Counted from the stretch's first letter, positions 14,480 through 23,114 are shown. The stretch is 37,451 nt of DNA from Streptomyces antimicrobicus (GCF_020532625.1 NZ_JAJAUY010000054.1:1-37451), one strand, 5' to 3'. Notes: generated by a model not told the origin, from the sequence alone. A program made the numbers and translations.

Positions 14480-15595
14480 ATGTCGATGATCCGTGACCTG
14501 CGCGCAGTCGTACGTCCCGCGCTGCGCAAGTCCACCCCCGTCCAGCCCGGTTACGACCACACCCGCGACCCCTCGGCGAGCAGCGCGGTGGTGGACTGCG
14601 CGGTCTACCGCGACGGCCGCCGCCAGCAGGGCACCACGTGCCTGACCCCGCGTGAGGCGATGCGCCGCGTGCGGGACGAGGGCGGCTTCGCCTGGATCGG
14701 CCTGCACGAGCCCACCGAGTCGGAATTCGCCGGTATCGCGGCCGAGTTCGGGTTGCACCCGCTGGCCGTGGAGGACGCGGTCCACGCCCACCAGCGGCCG
14801 AAGCTGGAGCGCTACGACGACACGCTCTTCACCGTCTTCAAGACGATCCACTACGTCGAGCACGCCGAACTGACCGCGACCAGCGAGGTCGTGGAGACCG
14901 GCGAGGTGATGTGCTTCACCGGCCCGGACTTCGTCATCACCGTCCGGCACGGCGGCCAGGGCTCCCTCAAGGGCCTGCGCCACCGCCTCCAGGGCGACCC
15001 CGAGCTGCTGGCCAAGGGCCCGTCGGCGGTCCTGCACTCCATCGCCGACCACGTGGTGGACGGCTATGTCGCGGTGGCGGCGGCCGTGCAGGACGACATC
15101 GACGAGGTGGAGAGCGCCGTCTTCGCCGCACCCGCCAAGGGCAGTCCGCGCGGCACCGACGCGGGCCGCATCTACCAGCTCAAGCGCGAGGTGCTGGAGT
15201 TCAAGCGGGCGGTCTCGCCGCTGCTGCGGCCCATGGAGCTGCTCAGCGAGCGGCCGATGCGGCTGGTGGACCCCGACATCCAGAAGTACTTCCGGGACGT
15301 CGCCGACCACCTGGCGAAGGTGCACGAGCAGGTCGTGGGCTTCGACGAGCTGCTGAACTCGATCCTCCAGGCGAACCTGGCGCAGGCCACGGTCGCGCAG
15401 AACGAGGACATGCGCAAGATCACCTCCTGGGCGGCCATCATCGCCGTCCCCACCATGATCTGCGGCGTCTACGGGATGAACTTCGAGCACATGCCGGAGC
15501 TGCAGTGGGAGTACGGCTATCCCACGGTCATGGGCGCGATCGTCGGCGCGTGCTTCTTCATCCACCGGGCCCTGCGGCGCAACGGCTGGCTGTAG
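14480..15595 (+). CDS. corA: CorA-family magnesium/cobalt transporter
   Basis: A 371-residue CorA channel for Mg2+ (and Co2+) uptake; the family forms homopentamers in the membrane. Residues about 40-310 are the soluble funnel, with long helices rich in charged residues. Two membrane helices close the protein, and the pore signature Y-G-M-N-F sits at residues 331-335, after the first. The ATG at 14480 has GAAGGAG 6 bases upstream; an earlier in-frame ATG at 14444 lacks a site and falls in the hairpin. A long structured leader precedes it, suggesting post-transcriptional control. The MgtE-like and DUF1003 genes lie 1.6 kb downstream, as in the Rv1239c-Rv1231c region of M. tuberculosis (from memory). 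Confidence 0.94.
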   Translation: MSMIRDLRAVVRPALRKSTPVQPGYDHTRDPSASSAVVDCAVYRDGRRQQGTTCLTPREAMRRVRDEGGFAWIGLHEPTESEFAGIAAEFGLHPLAVEDAVHAHQRPKLERYDDTLFTVFKTIHYVEHAELTATSEVVETGEVMCFTGPDFVITVRHGGQGSLKGLRHRLQGDPELLAKGPSAVLHSIADHVVDGYVAVAAAVQDDIDEVESAVFAAPAKGSPRGTDAGRIYQLKREVLEFKRAVSPLLRPMELLSERPMRLVDPDIQKYFRDVADHLAKVHEQVVGFDELLNSILQANLAQATVAQNEDMRKITSWAAIIAVPTMICGVYGMNFEHMPELQWEYGYPTVMGAIVGACFFIHRALRRNGWL

Positions 15596-15600
15596 CCACC

Positions 15601-15606
15601 TACGCT
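15601..15606 (+). promoter_or_regulatory. -10 box for a leaderless gene after corA
   Basis: TACGCT 6 bases before the ATG at 15613 and 5 bases after the corA stop. The gene has no ribosome site. Confidence 0.42.
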
Positions 15607-15612
15607 GTGCGC

Positions 15613-16128
15613 ATGACTGACAGCACCTTCCCGCTGGCCCTCGTCGAGGAGGCCACGAAGAAGTCCGGGCTCATCTGGGTCCGCGGCACCGGGCCCGACC
15701 GGGCGCTGTGGCACGCCTGGGTGGACGGCGCGGCGCACGTGCTGGGCGACGGGCCCGGGGAGCAGCCGTTCCCGGGGCTGGCCGACGGCGGCACCGCCGA
15801 GGTCACGGTGCGCAGCAAGGACAAGGGCGGCCGGCTGGTGGCGTGGACGGCGGCCGTCCGCGAACTGCCCCCGCGCAGCGAGAGCTGGGAGGCCGCGGTC
15901 GCCGAGCTCAAGGGCAAGCGGCTGAACGCGCCGGACTCGGAGGAGATGACCGAGCGCTGGGCGCGGGAGTGCCGGCTGCTGCGGCTGGAGCCCGTGGAGG
16001 TCCGCACCGACCTGCCCACGGGGCACCTGGCGGCGCATCCGCTGCCGAGCCCGGCGACGACCCGGCGGCCGGTGCCGGCGGCGCTGCCGAAGCTGCTGCT
16101 GAAGCGGAAGAAGGCCGCGCGCGGCTGA
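15613..16128 (+). CDS. conserved hypothetical protein
   Basis: A 171-residue protein with no signal peptide or membrane segment. It opens T-D-S-T-F-P-L-A-L-V-E-E-A-T-K-K-S-G-L-I-W-V and contains strand-rich W-H-A-W-V-D-G-A-A-H-V and R-L-V-A-W-T-A segments, then a helix, and a basic C-terminus (K-R-K-K-A). I do not recognise a family. It starts 17 bases after corA but has its own likely -10 box 6 bases before the ATG and no ribosome site, so it is probably leaderless rather than translationally coupled. It is convergent with the lipoprotein gene. Confidence 0.8.
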   Translation: MTDSTFPLALVEEATKKSGLIWVRGTGPDRALWHAWVDGAAHVLGDGPGEQPFPGLADGGTAEVTVRSKDKGGRLVAWTAAVRELPPRSESWEAAVAELKGKRLNAPDSEEMTERWARECRLLRLEPVEVRTDLPTGHLAAHPLPSPATTRRPVPAALPKLLLKRKKAARG

Positions 16129-16147
16129 GCCGCCCGGCCGGGGCCGC

Positions 16148-16972
16148 TCATCCGCCCGGGTTCGAGCCCTGCCCGGTGGTGGACTTCTGGTCCGTGCCCG
16201 GCTTGGCGGAGGAGCCCGTGCCGGAGCCGCCGGAGCCGCCTGCCTGGTCCTTGGTCGTCGGCAACTGGGAGCCGTAGTCGACCGTCTGGTCCTGGGCCGG
16301 CGGGTTGATCTGGAAGGCCTGCCCCCACTCGGCGAGGTCCACCCGGCCGGCGCCGCCGGCGCGCTCCATCCGCAGCGGGTACGGGGTGCCCTGCAGGGAG
16401 ACCGACAGCTTGCCGCCCTTGCCCTGGTCGGCGGTGACCTGCACGGCCCGGGTCGGGCCGACCTTGGTGTAGTCCTCCACCTTGCTGAGCTTGCCCTCCA
16501 GCCCCAGCAGCCCGTCCAGCAGCACGTGCATGTCGGTGAACCCGCGGAACTGCTTGTACGTCGGGTCGCTCTCGGGCACCCGCACGTACTTGTCGGTGAG
16601 CTTCCCCGCCGAGGCCGACTGCCCCCAGAAGGCGGCGTCCGCCTTGAGGTAGAGCGCGTCGCCCACCCGCAGCACCTGGAAAGTGTTCTCCGGCGACTTC
16701 ACCTCGCCCGAACCGCCGTCGGACTTCAGCCGCATGTCGAGCGCGAAGGACTTGCCCCCCACCACGAGGGTCCCGGACAGGTGCACCGAGTCGGCGGCCT
16801 TGGCCGCGGCCTGCGCCTTGTCCTCGATCTGGTCGGCCGAGAGCTTGCCGACCCCGTTGGTGCCCTCGTCGGGGTCCGCCCCGCAGCCCGTACCGGTCAC
16901 GGCCAGGCCCACGCACAGGGCGCCCACGGAGGCGGCCCGGCGGAGCCGAACGGCGGGGAAGTACGCGGTCAC
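16148..16972 (-). CDS. LppX/LprG-like lipoprotein
   Basis: A 274-residue exported lipoprotein. Residues 1-29 are a signal peptide with a basic start, a hydrophobic core and a cysteine in V-T-G-T-G-C; the -3 position is not ideal for a lipobox. The body has the strand-rich pattern of LppX_LprAFG/LolA-like lipid-binding proteins: S-V-H-L-S-G-T-L, D-M-R-L-K-S-D-G-G, then R-V-G-D-A-L-Y-L-K, and P-Y-P-L-R-M-E. The last 35 residues are Gly/Ser/Thr-rich. In mycobacteria such proteins carry lipids or lipoglycans across the periplasm. The GTG at 16972 has GAGAGG about 10 bases upstream. It is divergent from the MgtE-like gene. Confidence 0.8.
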   Translation of the reverse strand: MTAYFPAVRLRRAASVGALCVGLAVTGTGCGADPDEGTNGVGKLSADQIEDKAQAAAKAADSVHLSGTLVVGGKSFALDMRLKSDGGSGEVKSPENTFQVLRVGDALYLKADAAFWGQSASAGKLTDKYVRVPESDPTYKQFRGFTDMHVLLDGLLGLEGKLSKVEDYTKVGPTRAVQVTADQGKGGKLSVSLQGTPYPLRMERAGGAGRVDLAEWGQAFQINPPAQDQTVDYGSQLPTTKDQAGGSGGSGTGSSAKPGTDQKSTTGQGSNPGG

Positions 16973-17084
16973 GGGCAGGTGCCTCTCGTCGTCGTGGGGG
17001 CGGCCGCAGGCAGCGTACCGCCCGGCCGACCGGACCCGTGGCCCGGGCGGACGGCCCCACCAGGGCGGATCCGGGCGGCAGGGG

Positions 17085-17090
17085 TAGCCT
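17085..17090 (+). promoter_or_regulatory. possible -10 box of the MgtE-like/DUF1003 operon
   Basis: TAGCCT in the 197-base gap between the divergent lipoprotein and MgtE-like genes, about 80 bases before the ATG. No clear -35 box. Confidence 0.3.
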
Positions 17091-17169
17091 GAGGGTCGGC
17101 AGGGACGGCCACGGCCGCCCGCACGACGGTGGACGACGCCGGTGGCATTCGATCGAGGAGGCGCACGGG

Positions 17170-18438
17170 ATGGCAGCAGGCGCCCCGCGGATCTTTGTCT
17201 CGCATCTGGCGGGAGTGCCGGTCTTCGACCCCAACGGCGACCAGGTCGGCCGGGTGCGCGACCTGGTGGCGATGCTCCGGGTGGGCGGACGCCCCCCGCG
17301 GTTGCTCGGCCTGGTGGTCGAGGTGGTCAGCCGGCGCCGGATCTTCCTGCCGATGACCCGGGTGACGGGCGTGGAGTCCGGCCAGGTCATCACCACCGGC
17401 GTGGTCAACATGCGGCGCTTCGAGCAGCGGCCCACCGAGCGGCTGGTCCTCGGCGAACTGCTGGACCGCCGGGTGACGCTCGTGGCCACCGGCGAGGAGG
17501 CCACCGTGCTGGACGTGGCCATCCAGCAGCTGCCCGCCCGCCGCGACTGGGAGATCGACAAGATCTTCGTCCGCAAGGGCAAGGGCGGCGCGCTGCGCCG
17601 CCGCGGCGAGACGCTGACGGTGGAATGGTCGGCGGTCACCGGTTTCTCCCTGGAGGAGCACGGGCAGGGCGCCGAGAGCCTGGTGGCGACGTTCGAGCAG
17701 CTGCGGCCCGCCGACCTCGCCAACGTGCTGCACCACCTGTCGCCCAAGCGGCGCGCGGAGGTGGCCAACGCCCTCGACGACGACCGGCTGGCGGACGTCC
17801 TGGAGGAGCTGCCCGAGGACGACCAGATCGAGATCCTCGGCAAGCTCAAGGAGGAGCGGGCCGCCGACGTCCTGGAGGCGATGGACCCCGACGACGCGGC
17901 CGACCTGCTGTCCGAGCTGCCCCGCGACGACCAGGAACGGCTGCTGGAGCTGATGCAGCCGGAGGACGCGGCCGACATGCGCCGGCTGCTGTCGTACGAG
18001 GAGAACACCGCGGGCGGTCTGATGACGACCGAGCCGATCGTGCTGCGCCCCGACGCCACGGTCGCCGACGCGCTGGCCCGGGTCCGCCAGGCGGACCTGT
18101 CGCCGGCGCTGGCGGCGCAGGTGTACGTGTGCCGGCCGCCGGACGAGACCCCGACGGGCAAGTACCTGGGCACGGTGCACTTCCAGCGGCTGCTGCGGGA
18201 CCCGCCGTTCACGCTGATCAGCTCGATCGTGGACACCGACCTGCCGCCGCTGCGGCCGGACGCCTCGCTGCAGGCGGTGACCAGCTATCTCGCCGCGTAC
18301 AACATGGTCGCGGTGCCGGTCGTCGACGAGGGCGGTTCGCTGCTGGGCGCCGTCACGGTGGACGACGTACTGGACCACCTGCTGCCGGACGACTGGCGGG
18401 AGACGGACTTCCATCCCGAGGAGGTCGTCGGTGGCTGA
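17170..18438 (+). CDS. MgtE N-terminal/CBS domain protein lacking the channel
   Basis: A 422-residue cytoplasmic protein. Residues about 8-140 form a PRC-barrel-like front part (V-S-H-L-A-G-V-P-V-F-D ... G-D-Q-V-G). Residues about 175-280 are the MgtE N superhelical domain with repeated L-L-x-E-L-P-x-D-D and D-P-D-D-A-A-D-L motifs. Residues about 285-415 are a CBS pair (A-G-G-L-M-T-T-E-P ... V-A-V-P-V-V-D-E). The MgtE membrane pore is absent. In full MgtE these domains sense Mg2+ and gate the pore, so this may be a soluble Mg2+ sensor. The ATG has GAGGAGG 8 bases upstream. Its end overlaps the DUF1003 gene by 8 bases, implying a joint function. Confidence 0.88.
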   Translation: MAAGAPRIFVSHLAGVPVFDPNGDQVGRVRDLVAMLRVGGRPPRLLGLVVEVVSRRRIFLPMTRVTGVESGQVITTGVVNMRRFEQRPTERLVLGELLDRRVTLVATGEEATVLDVAIQQLPARRDWEIDKIFVRKGKGGALRRRGETLTVEWSAVTGFSLEEHGQGAESLVATFEQLRPADLANVLHHLSPKRRAEVANALDDDRLADVLEELPEDDQIEILGKLKEERAADVLEAMDPDDAADLLSELPRDDQERLLELMQPEDAADMRRLLSYEENTAGGLMTTEPIVLRPDATVADALARVRQADLSPALAAQVYVCRPPDETPTGKYLGTVHFQRLLRDPPFTLISSIVDTDLPPLRPDASLQAVTSYLAAYNMVAVPVVDEGGSLLGAVTVDDVLDHLLPDDWRETDFHPEEVVGG

Positions 18439-19117
18439 GGACCGAGGGCAGGAGCAGGCGCGCGAGCGGCGCCGGGAGCAGATCCGGGCCCGCCGGGAGG
18501 CCGCCCGGGTGGCGCGCGAGCACGGGCTGGCCGAGCGGGAGCGGGAGCGGCAGGAGGAGGCCGCCGAGCGGGCGCGCCAGCGCACCCCCGTCGTGTCGGG
18601 CGCGAGCGCGCTGACGCGGTCGCGGGTGCGGCTGGACGTGCCGCGGCCGGCGCGGCGCCGGCTGCTGCCGCAGTACGACCCCGAGGCGTTCGGGCGGCTG
18701 TCGGAGAAGATCGCCCGGTTCCTGGGGACCGGCCGGTTCATCGTCTGGATGACGCTGGTCATCGTGGTGTGGGTGCTGTGGAACATCTTCGCGCCGGACG
18801 ACCTGCGGTTCGACGAGTACCCGTTCATCTTCCTGACGCTGATGCTGTCGCTGCAGGCCTCGTACGCGGCCCCGCTGATCCTGCTGGCGCAGAACCGGCA
18901 GGACGACCGGGACCGGGTCACCCACGAGCAGGACCGCAAGCAGAACGAGCGGTCGATCGCGGACACCGAGTACCTGACCCGGGAGATCGCGGCGCTGCGG
19001 ATGGGCCTGGGCGAGGTGGCCACCCGGGACTGGATCCGCTCCGAGTTCCAGGACCTGATCAAGGAGATGGACGAGCGGCGGCTGTTCCCGGCGGAACGTG
19101 ACGAAGGCGACCGCTGA
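18431..19117 (+). CDS. DUF1003 membrane protein
   Basis: A 228-residue protein. Residues 1-60 are a highly charged Arg/Glu-rich helix. Two membrane segments follow, at about 102-120 (F-I-V-W-M-T-L-V) and 132-153 (F-I-F-L-T-L-M-L-S-L-Q-A-S), with the family stretch A-A-P-L-I-L-L-A-Q-N-R-Q-D-D-R-D after the second. A conserved amphipathic tail ends the protein. The function of DUF1003 is unknown. The GTG at 18431 lies inside the end of the MgtE-like gene (8-base overlap), with GAGGAGG just upstream, so translation is coupled. The MgtE-like sensor and DUF1003 protein may form one complex; from memory the same pair occurs in M. tuberculosis (Rv1232c-Rv1231c). Confidence 0.9.
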   Translation: MAEDRGQEQARERRREQIRARREAARVAREHGLAERERERQEEAAERARQRTPVVSGASALTRSRVRLDVPRPARRRLLPQYDPEAFGRLSEKIARFLGTGRFIVWMTLVIVVWVLWNIFAPDDLRFDEYPFIFLTLMLSLQASYAAPLILLAQNRQDDRDRVTHEQDRKQNERSIADTEYLTREIAALRMGLGEVATRDWIRSEFQDLIKEMDERRLFPAERDEGDR

Positions 19118-19147
19118 GAGGCTTTCCGGCCGCATGCTACCGAGCCG

Positions 19148-19153
19148 TACCAT
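19148..19153 (+). promoter_or_regulatory. -10 box for leaderless mrp gene
   Basis: TACCAT 6 bases before the ATG at 19160; there is no ribosome site. Confidence 0.45.
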
Positions 19154-19159
19154 CGGGTC

Positions 19160-20320
19160 ATGGCTACCGACACAAGCTCCGCCGCCGTGCCCGAGCAGGA
19201 CGCGATCCTGGACGCGCTGGCGACGGTGAACGACCCCGAGATCAACCGGCCGATCACCGAGCTCGGCATGGTCAAATCGGTGGAGATCGGCGACGGCGGT
19301 GCCGTCGCCGTGACGGTCTACCTGACGGTGTCGGGCTGCCCCATGCGCGACACGATCACCAAGAACGTCGCCGAGGCCGTGCGCAAGGTCGCCGGGGTCA
19401 CCTCCGTCGAGGTCTCCCTGGACGTGATGAGCGACGAGCAGCGCAAGGAGCTCGCGGCGGCGCTGCGCGGCGGCACCGCCGAGCGCGAGGTGCCCTTCGC
19501 CAAGCCCGGCTCGCTGACCCGGGTCTACGCGGTCGCCTCCGGCAAGGGCGGGGTCGGCAAGTCCTCCGTGACGGTGAACCTGGCCGCGGCGATGGCCGCG
19601 GACGGCCTGAAGGTCGGTGTCGTGGACGCCGACATCTACGGCCACAGCGTGCCGCGCATGCTGGGCGTGGAGGGCCGGCCCACCCAGGTCGAGAACATGA
19701 TCATGCCGCCGTCCGCGAACGGCGTGAAGGTCATCTCCATCGGCATGTTCACCCCGGGCAACGCGCCGGTCGTCTGGCGCGGCCCGATGCTGCACCGCGC
19801 GCTCCAGCAGTTCCTCGCGGACGTCTTCTGGGGCGACCTGGACGTGCTGCTGCTCGACCTGCCGCCGGGCACCGGCGACATCGCCATCTCGGTGGCCCAG
19901 CTGGTGCCGAACGCCGAGATCCTCGTGGTCACCACCCCGCAGCAGGCGGCGGCCGAGGTCGCCGAGCGGGCCGGCTCCATCGCCGTGCAGACCCACCAGA
20001 AGATCGTCGGCGTGGTCGAGAACATGTCGGGCCTGCCCTGCCCGCACTGCGACGAGATGGTCGACGTGTTCGGCACGGGCGGCGGCCAGCTGGTCGCCGA
20101 CGGCCTGAGCCGGACGGTCGGCGCCACGGTGCCGGTGCTCGGCCAGATCCCGATCGACGTCCGCCTGCGCGAGGGCGGCGACAACGGCAAGCCGGTGGTC
20201 CTGGCCGACCCCGACTCCCCCGCCGGTGCCGCGCTGCGCTCGATCGCGGGCAAGCTGGGCGGCCGTCAGCGGGGCCTGGCGGGCATGTCCCTGGGTATCA
20301 CGCCGCGCAACAAGTTCTGA
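19160..20320 (+). CDS. mrp: Mrp/ApbC P-loop ATPase, iron-sulfur carrier
   Basis: A 386-residue Mrp/NBP35-family ATPase that carries and delivers Fe-S clusters in the cytoplasm. Residues about 10-95 are a MIP18 (DUF59) domain with N-D-P-E-I and S-G-C-P-M. The ATPase follows with a deviant Walker A G-K-G-G-V-G-K-S-S at about 129-137, then D-A-D-I-Y-G-H-S and D-L-P-P-G-T-G-D. Cys294-x2-Cys297 (C-P-H-C) is the usual bridging cluster site between two subunits. It probably starts leaderless. It lies next to the tatB-htrA-sigE group, as mrp does in M. tuberculosis (from memory). Confidence 0.94.
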   Translation: MATDTSSAAVPEQDAILDALATVNDPEINRPITELGMVKSVEIGDGGAVAVTVYLTVSGCPMRDTITKNVAEAVRKVAGVTSVEVSLDVMSDEQRKELAAALRGGTAEREVPFAKPGSLTRVYAVASGKGGVGKSSVTVNLAAAMAADGLKVGVVDADIYGHSVPRMLGVEGRPTQVENMIMPPSANGVKVISIGMFTPGNAPVVWRGPMLHRALQQFLADVFWGDLDVLLLDLPPGTGDIAISVAQLVPNAEILVVTTPQQAAAEVAERAGSIAVQTHQKIVGVVENMSGLPCPHCDEMVDVFGTGGGQLVADGLSRTVGATVPVLGQIPIDVRLREGGDNGKPVVLADPDSPAGAALRSIAGKLGGRQRGLAGMSLGITPRNKF

Positions 20321-20333
20321 CCGCGGACGCGGT

Positions 20334-20371
20334 GAAGGGGCGGGTGGTCCGGTCGGACCGCCCGCCCCTTC
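20334..20371. terminator. bidirectional terminator after mrp
   Basis: 18-bp stem with one G-T pair (20334-20351 with 20354-20371), between convergent genes; the right side ends CCCCTTC. Confidence 0.88.
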
Positions 20372-20435
20372 GTGTCGCTTCCGGGGCGTCCGCCCCGGCT
20401 TGTCCGGCGGCCGTGGCCCGGCCGCTCCGCGACCG

Positions 20436-21179
20436 TCAGGCGTACCGGCCGGCGATGTCGTCGATGGCGCAGAAGGCGAGCCCGTAGGCGCTCAGGCCGC
20501 GCCCGTACGCACCGAGGTGGACGCCTTCCTCGGTGGAGCCGGCCAGTACCCAGCCGAATTCCGACTCGCGGTAGTGGAAGGTCGTGGGCTTCCCGTCGAC
20601 GGGGAGGGAGAGGGTGGACCAGTCGGAGCCGTCGAGGTCGTCGGCGAGCTCCCAGGCGGTCTCGGTCTGCTGCTCCAGCCAGTCGCTGCGCAGGCTGTGG
20701 TCCATCTGGCCGGGCCAGGTGTACGCCAGCAGGCCGGAGCCGGCGAGCCAGGCCGCGGAGGACACGGAGGTGGCCTCCAGCACGCCCGTGCCGTCGCTGC
20801 TGCGGCGCAGGGGGTTGCTGGCGACCGTGATCACGACCGCGAAGCGCTCTCGCTCGGCGCCGGTGGCCTCGCTGCGGATGGTGGGCTCGTCGCCGTGGCC
20901 GACCGAGCCGTGCTCGACGGTGCCGTCGGCCGCGGTGCCGACCTGCATCAGCCAGCGGGGGCCGGTGAAGGCCTCGTCCAGGCCGTACCAGGGGAAGTCC
21001 GCCCGCAGATAGCCCTCGACCGTGCGCCGGGCCGCGGGGACCGCGCGGGGCTCGGCCGGGGCCGGGGCGTCCGCTGCCGGACCGGCCTCGGACTGCTCCG
21101 GCGTCGCCTGTTCGTGCGGGGGTACGGCGGGCGCCTCGGCGGGCTGCACCCCCACCCGGCTACTGCTCGTCGTCTCCAT
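20436..21179 (-). CDS. conserved hypothetical protein
   Basis: A 247-residue protein. Residues 1-60 are Ala/Pro/Glu-rich and probably disordered. The rest is a mixed domain with Y-L-R-A-D-F-P-W-Y-G-L-D-E, P-R-W-L-M-Q-V-G, L-A-Y-T-W-P-G-Q-M-D-H and F-G-W-V-L-A-G motifs. It has no signal peptide and I recognise no family. A TATCCT -10 box lies 6 bases before the ATG and no ribosome site is visible, so it looks leaderless and independent of tatB upstream. Confidence 0.8.
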   Translation of the reverse strand: METTSSSRVGVQPAEAPAVPPHEQATPEQSEAGPAADAPAPAEPRAVPAARRTVEGYLRADFPWYGLDEAFTGPRWLMQVGTAADGTVEHGSVGHGDEPTIRSEATGAERERFAVVITVASNPLRRSSDGTGVLEATSVSSAAWLAGSGLLAYTWPGQMDHSLRSDWLEQQTETAWELADDLDGSDWSTLSLPVDGKPTTFHYRESEFGWVLAGSTEEGVHLGAYGRGLSAYGLAFCAIDDIAGRYA

Positions 21180-21185
21180 CCGAGC

Positions 21186-21191
21186 AGGATA
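21186..21191 (-). promoter_or_regulatory. -10 box for a leaderless gene
   Basis: TATCCT on the minus strand, 6 bases before the ATG at 21179. Confidence 0.42.
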
Positions 21192-21226
21192 GCCACCGGA
21201 ATGCCCGACTCCGGGAAGGTCGTGCC

Positions 21227-21664
21227 TCAGGTGGCGTCGGCGTCGAACGGGGTGCGCTGCTCGGCCGCGGGCGCGGCGGGCTTCTTCAGCAGGTCCGGGC
21301 CGGTGGTGGTGCCGGTGCTCGCCGGGACGGGGGCGGCCGCGGGCTCGGTGCCGTTGACCGCGTCCGTGACCTCGTTCAGCTCCTTGCGCAGGTCGAAGCT
21401 GCTGCGGATCTCCTGGAGGTCCTCGTTCTCGTTGAGCTGCTTGCGGATGAACGTCTTGGGGTTCAGGTCCTCGAACTCGAAGTCCTTGAACTCCGGGCCC
21501 AGCTCGGTGCGGATGTCCTGCTTGGCGCTCTCGGAGAACGCGCGGATCTTCCGGATGACACCGGACACGTCCTGGATGACCTTGGGCAGCTTCTCCGGAC
21601 CGAAGATGAGGATGGCGAGCACCACGATCGTGACGAGTTCGAGTGCGCCTATGTCGTTGAACAC
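21227..21664 (-). CDS. tatB: twin-arginine translocase subunit TatB
   Basis: A 145-residue TatB, the receptor subunit of the Tat system that exports folded proteins. Residues about 2-20 are the single membrane helix, starting with the short polar F-N-D-I-G and containing the conserved glutamate in L-E-L. The hinge F-G-P-E-K-L-P follows, then an amphipathic helix and a charged, partly disordered tail. The GTG at 21664 has GAGGAG 7 bases before and matches the family start; an upstream start at 21703 would add a polar stretch in front of the membrane helix. It lies 94 bases downstream of htrA in the same direction, as in the sigE-rseA-htrA-tatB order of mycobacteria. Confidence 0.93.
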   Translation of the reverse strand: MFNDIGALELVTIVVLAILIFGPEKLPKVIQDVSGVIRKIRAFSESAKQDIRTELGPEFKDFEFEDLNPKTFIRKQLNENEDLQEIRSSFDLRKELNEVTDAVNGTEPAAAPVPASTGTTTGPDLLKKPAAPAAEQRTPFDADAT

Positions 21665-21758
21665 CTTGCCGCTCCTCGGCTGTCTTCTTCCCGGCCACGA
21701 CAACGGTACCCGCCCCGGCCTGGGGGACCGTACCGCGCTCCGGGATTCCGCGTGGTCT

Positions 21759-23114
21759 TCATGAACCGTTCGCCGAGCCGAGCACGAGTTCCAGGGTGCG
21801 CTCGCGGCCCGCGCGCACCACGGTCAGGGCCAGGGGATCACCCGGGCGGTGGGCCCGGATCTTGATGATGAGCTCGTCACCGCTGTGCACGAGCCGGCCG
21901 TCCACCTTGGTGATCACGTCGCCGTCCAGGATGCCGGCCTTGGCGGCCGGGCCGCCGCTCGTGCGGCTGCCGACCCGGGCTCCGTCGCCGTTCCAGCCCA
22001 TGTCGAGCGTGACGCCGATGACGGGGTGGGTGGCGCGGCCGGTGCGGATGATCTCCTCGGCGACGCGCTTGCCCTGGTTGACGGGGATGGCGAAACCGAG
22101 GCCGATGCTGCCGCCCTGGCGTTCGGAGTCGCCCTTCTCGGCGCCGCGGATGGCGCTGTTGATCCCGATGACCCGGCCGCCGGCGTCGAGCAGCGGTCCG
22201 CCGGAGTTGCCGGGGTTGATGGGGGCGTCGGTCTGCAGGGCGTCGACGTAGGAGACGTCCTTGCCGTCGCCCTTGTCGCCGCCGGCGGTGATGGGGCGGC
22301 CGGTGGCGCTGATGATGCCGGCGGTGACGGTGTTGGAGAGGTCGAAGGGGGCTCCGATGGCGACGACGGGGTCGCCGACCTTGACGTCCTCGGAGTTGCC
22401 GAGCTGCAGGGGGCGCAGCCCCCTGACCCCGTCGACCTTGACCACGGCCAGGTCGTAGCCGGTGTCGCGGCCCACGACGTGGGCGGTGACGGCTTCGCCG
22501 GTGCTGAAGGTGACCGTCGTCTCGCGGGCGTCGGAGACGACGTGGTTGTTGGTGAGGATGTGGCCCTGACCGTCGAGGACGAAGCCGGTGCCGGTCCCGT
22601 TGCCGGTCCCGCCGCGCACGTGCAGGGTGACGACGCCGGGCAGCGCCGCGGCGGCGATCCCGGCCACGCTCTCGGGCGCCCGCGCGCCCGTGCCGGGCCC
22701 GGCCTGCGGCAGCTCCAGCCGGGTGCTGCTGCGCCGCTCGGCCAGGACCCCGAGCCAGCCCCCGATCCCGCCGGCGAGCAGCGCCAGGACGAGCGCCCCG
22801 GCGACCACGTGCCGCAGCTCCACCACCCGCCTGACCGGCGGGACGCCGACGTCCACCGAGTGCAGGGGCACCCCGGCCGTGCCCCAGGGGTCGTAACGGC
22901 CCGCACTCCCGGGCGCCGCCGCCTCCCCCGCGGTCCCCGCGCCGGGCTCGGCGGACTCGGCGGGCTCGGCGCCCGCGGCGGGCCCGGCGGGCTCGCCGGA
23001 CTCGGCACCCGCGGCGGGCTCGGCGGGCCCGGTGGGCTGCGGGGGGACGGTGCGGGGCCGGGTCCACCAGTGAGGGGGACGGGCCTGGGTGGTCGGGTCG
23101 GTGTCGGACGACAT
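21759..23114 (-). CDS. membrane-anchored HtrA-type serine protease with PDZ domain
   Basis: A 451-residue HtrA/DegP-like (S1C) protease. Residues 1-85 are a Pro/Ala/Glu-rich cytoplasmic tail, and one membrane helix lies at about 95-120. The trypsin-like domain has His191 (N-N-H-V-V), Asp221 (Y-D-L-A-V-V) and Ser304 (G-N-S-G-G-P), so the triad is complete. A PDZ domain spans about 345-440 (G-I-L-D-G-D-V-I-T-K-V-D-G). It degrades or remodels misfolded envelope proteins. The ATG has GGGGGGAT about 6 bases upstream. It lies downstream of the ECF sigma and anti-sigma genes and is probably part of the sigma regulon; in M. tuberculosis HtrA is tied to SigE control. Confidence 0.93.
   Translation of the reverse strand: MSSDTDPTTQARPPHWWTRPRTVPPQPTGPAEPAAGAESGEPAGPAAGAEPAESAEPGAGTAGEAAAPGSAGRYDPWGTAGVPLHSVDVGVPPVRRVVELRHVVAGALVLALLAGGIGGWLGVLAERRSSTRLELPQAGPGTGARAPESVAGIAAAALPGVVTLHVRGGTGNGTGTGFVLDGQGHILTNNHVVSDARETTVTFSTGEAVTAHVVGRDTGYDLAVVKVDGVRGLRPLQLGNSEDVKVGDPVVAIGAPFDLSNTVTAGIISATGRPITAGGDKGDGKDVSYVDALQTDAPINPGNSGGPLLDAGGRVIGINSAIRGAEKGDSERQGGSIGLGFAIPVNQGKRVAEEIIRTGRATHPVIGVTLDMGWNGDGARVGSRTSGGPAAKAGILDGDVITKVDGRLVHSGDELIIKIRAHRPGDPLALTVVRAGRERTLELVLGSANGS

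Noticed and set aside
14284..14496. 70-residue frame from GTG 14284 in the corA leader
   Set aside because: It runs past the corA start, has poor spacing from the ribosome site and no similarity; the 23-codon frame is the better leader-peptide candidate.
15600..18236. 878-residue open frame on the minus strand across the lipoprotein and MgtE-like genes
   Set aside because: Ser/Arg-rich shadow spanning two real genes on opposite strands; no domain recognised.
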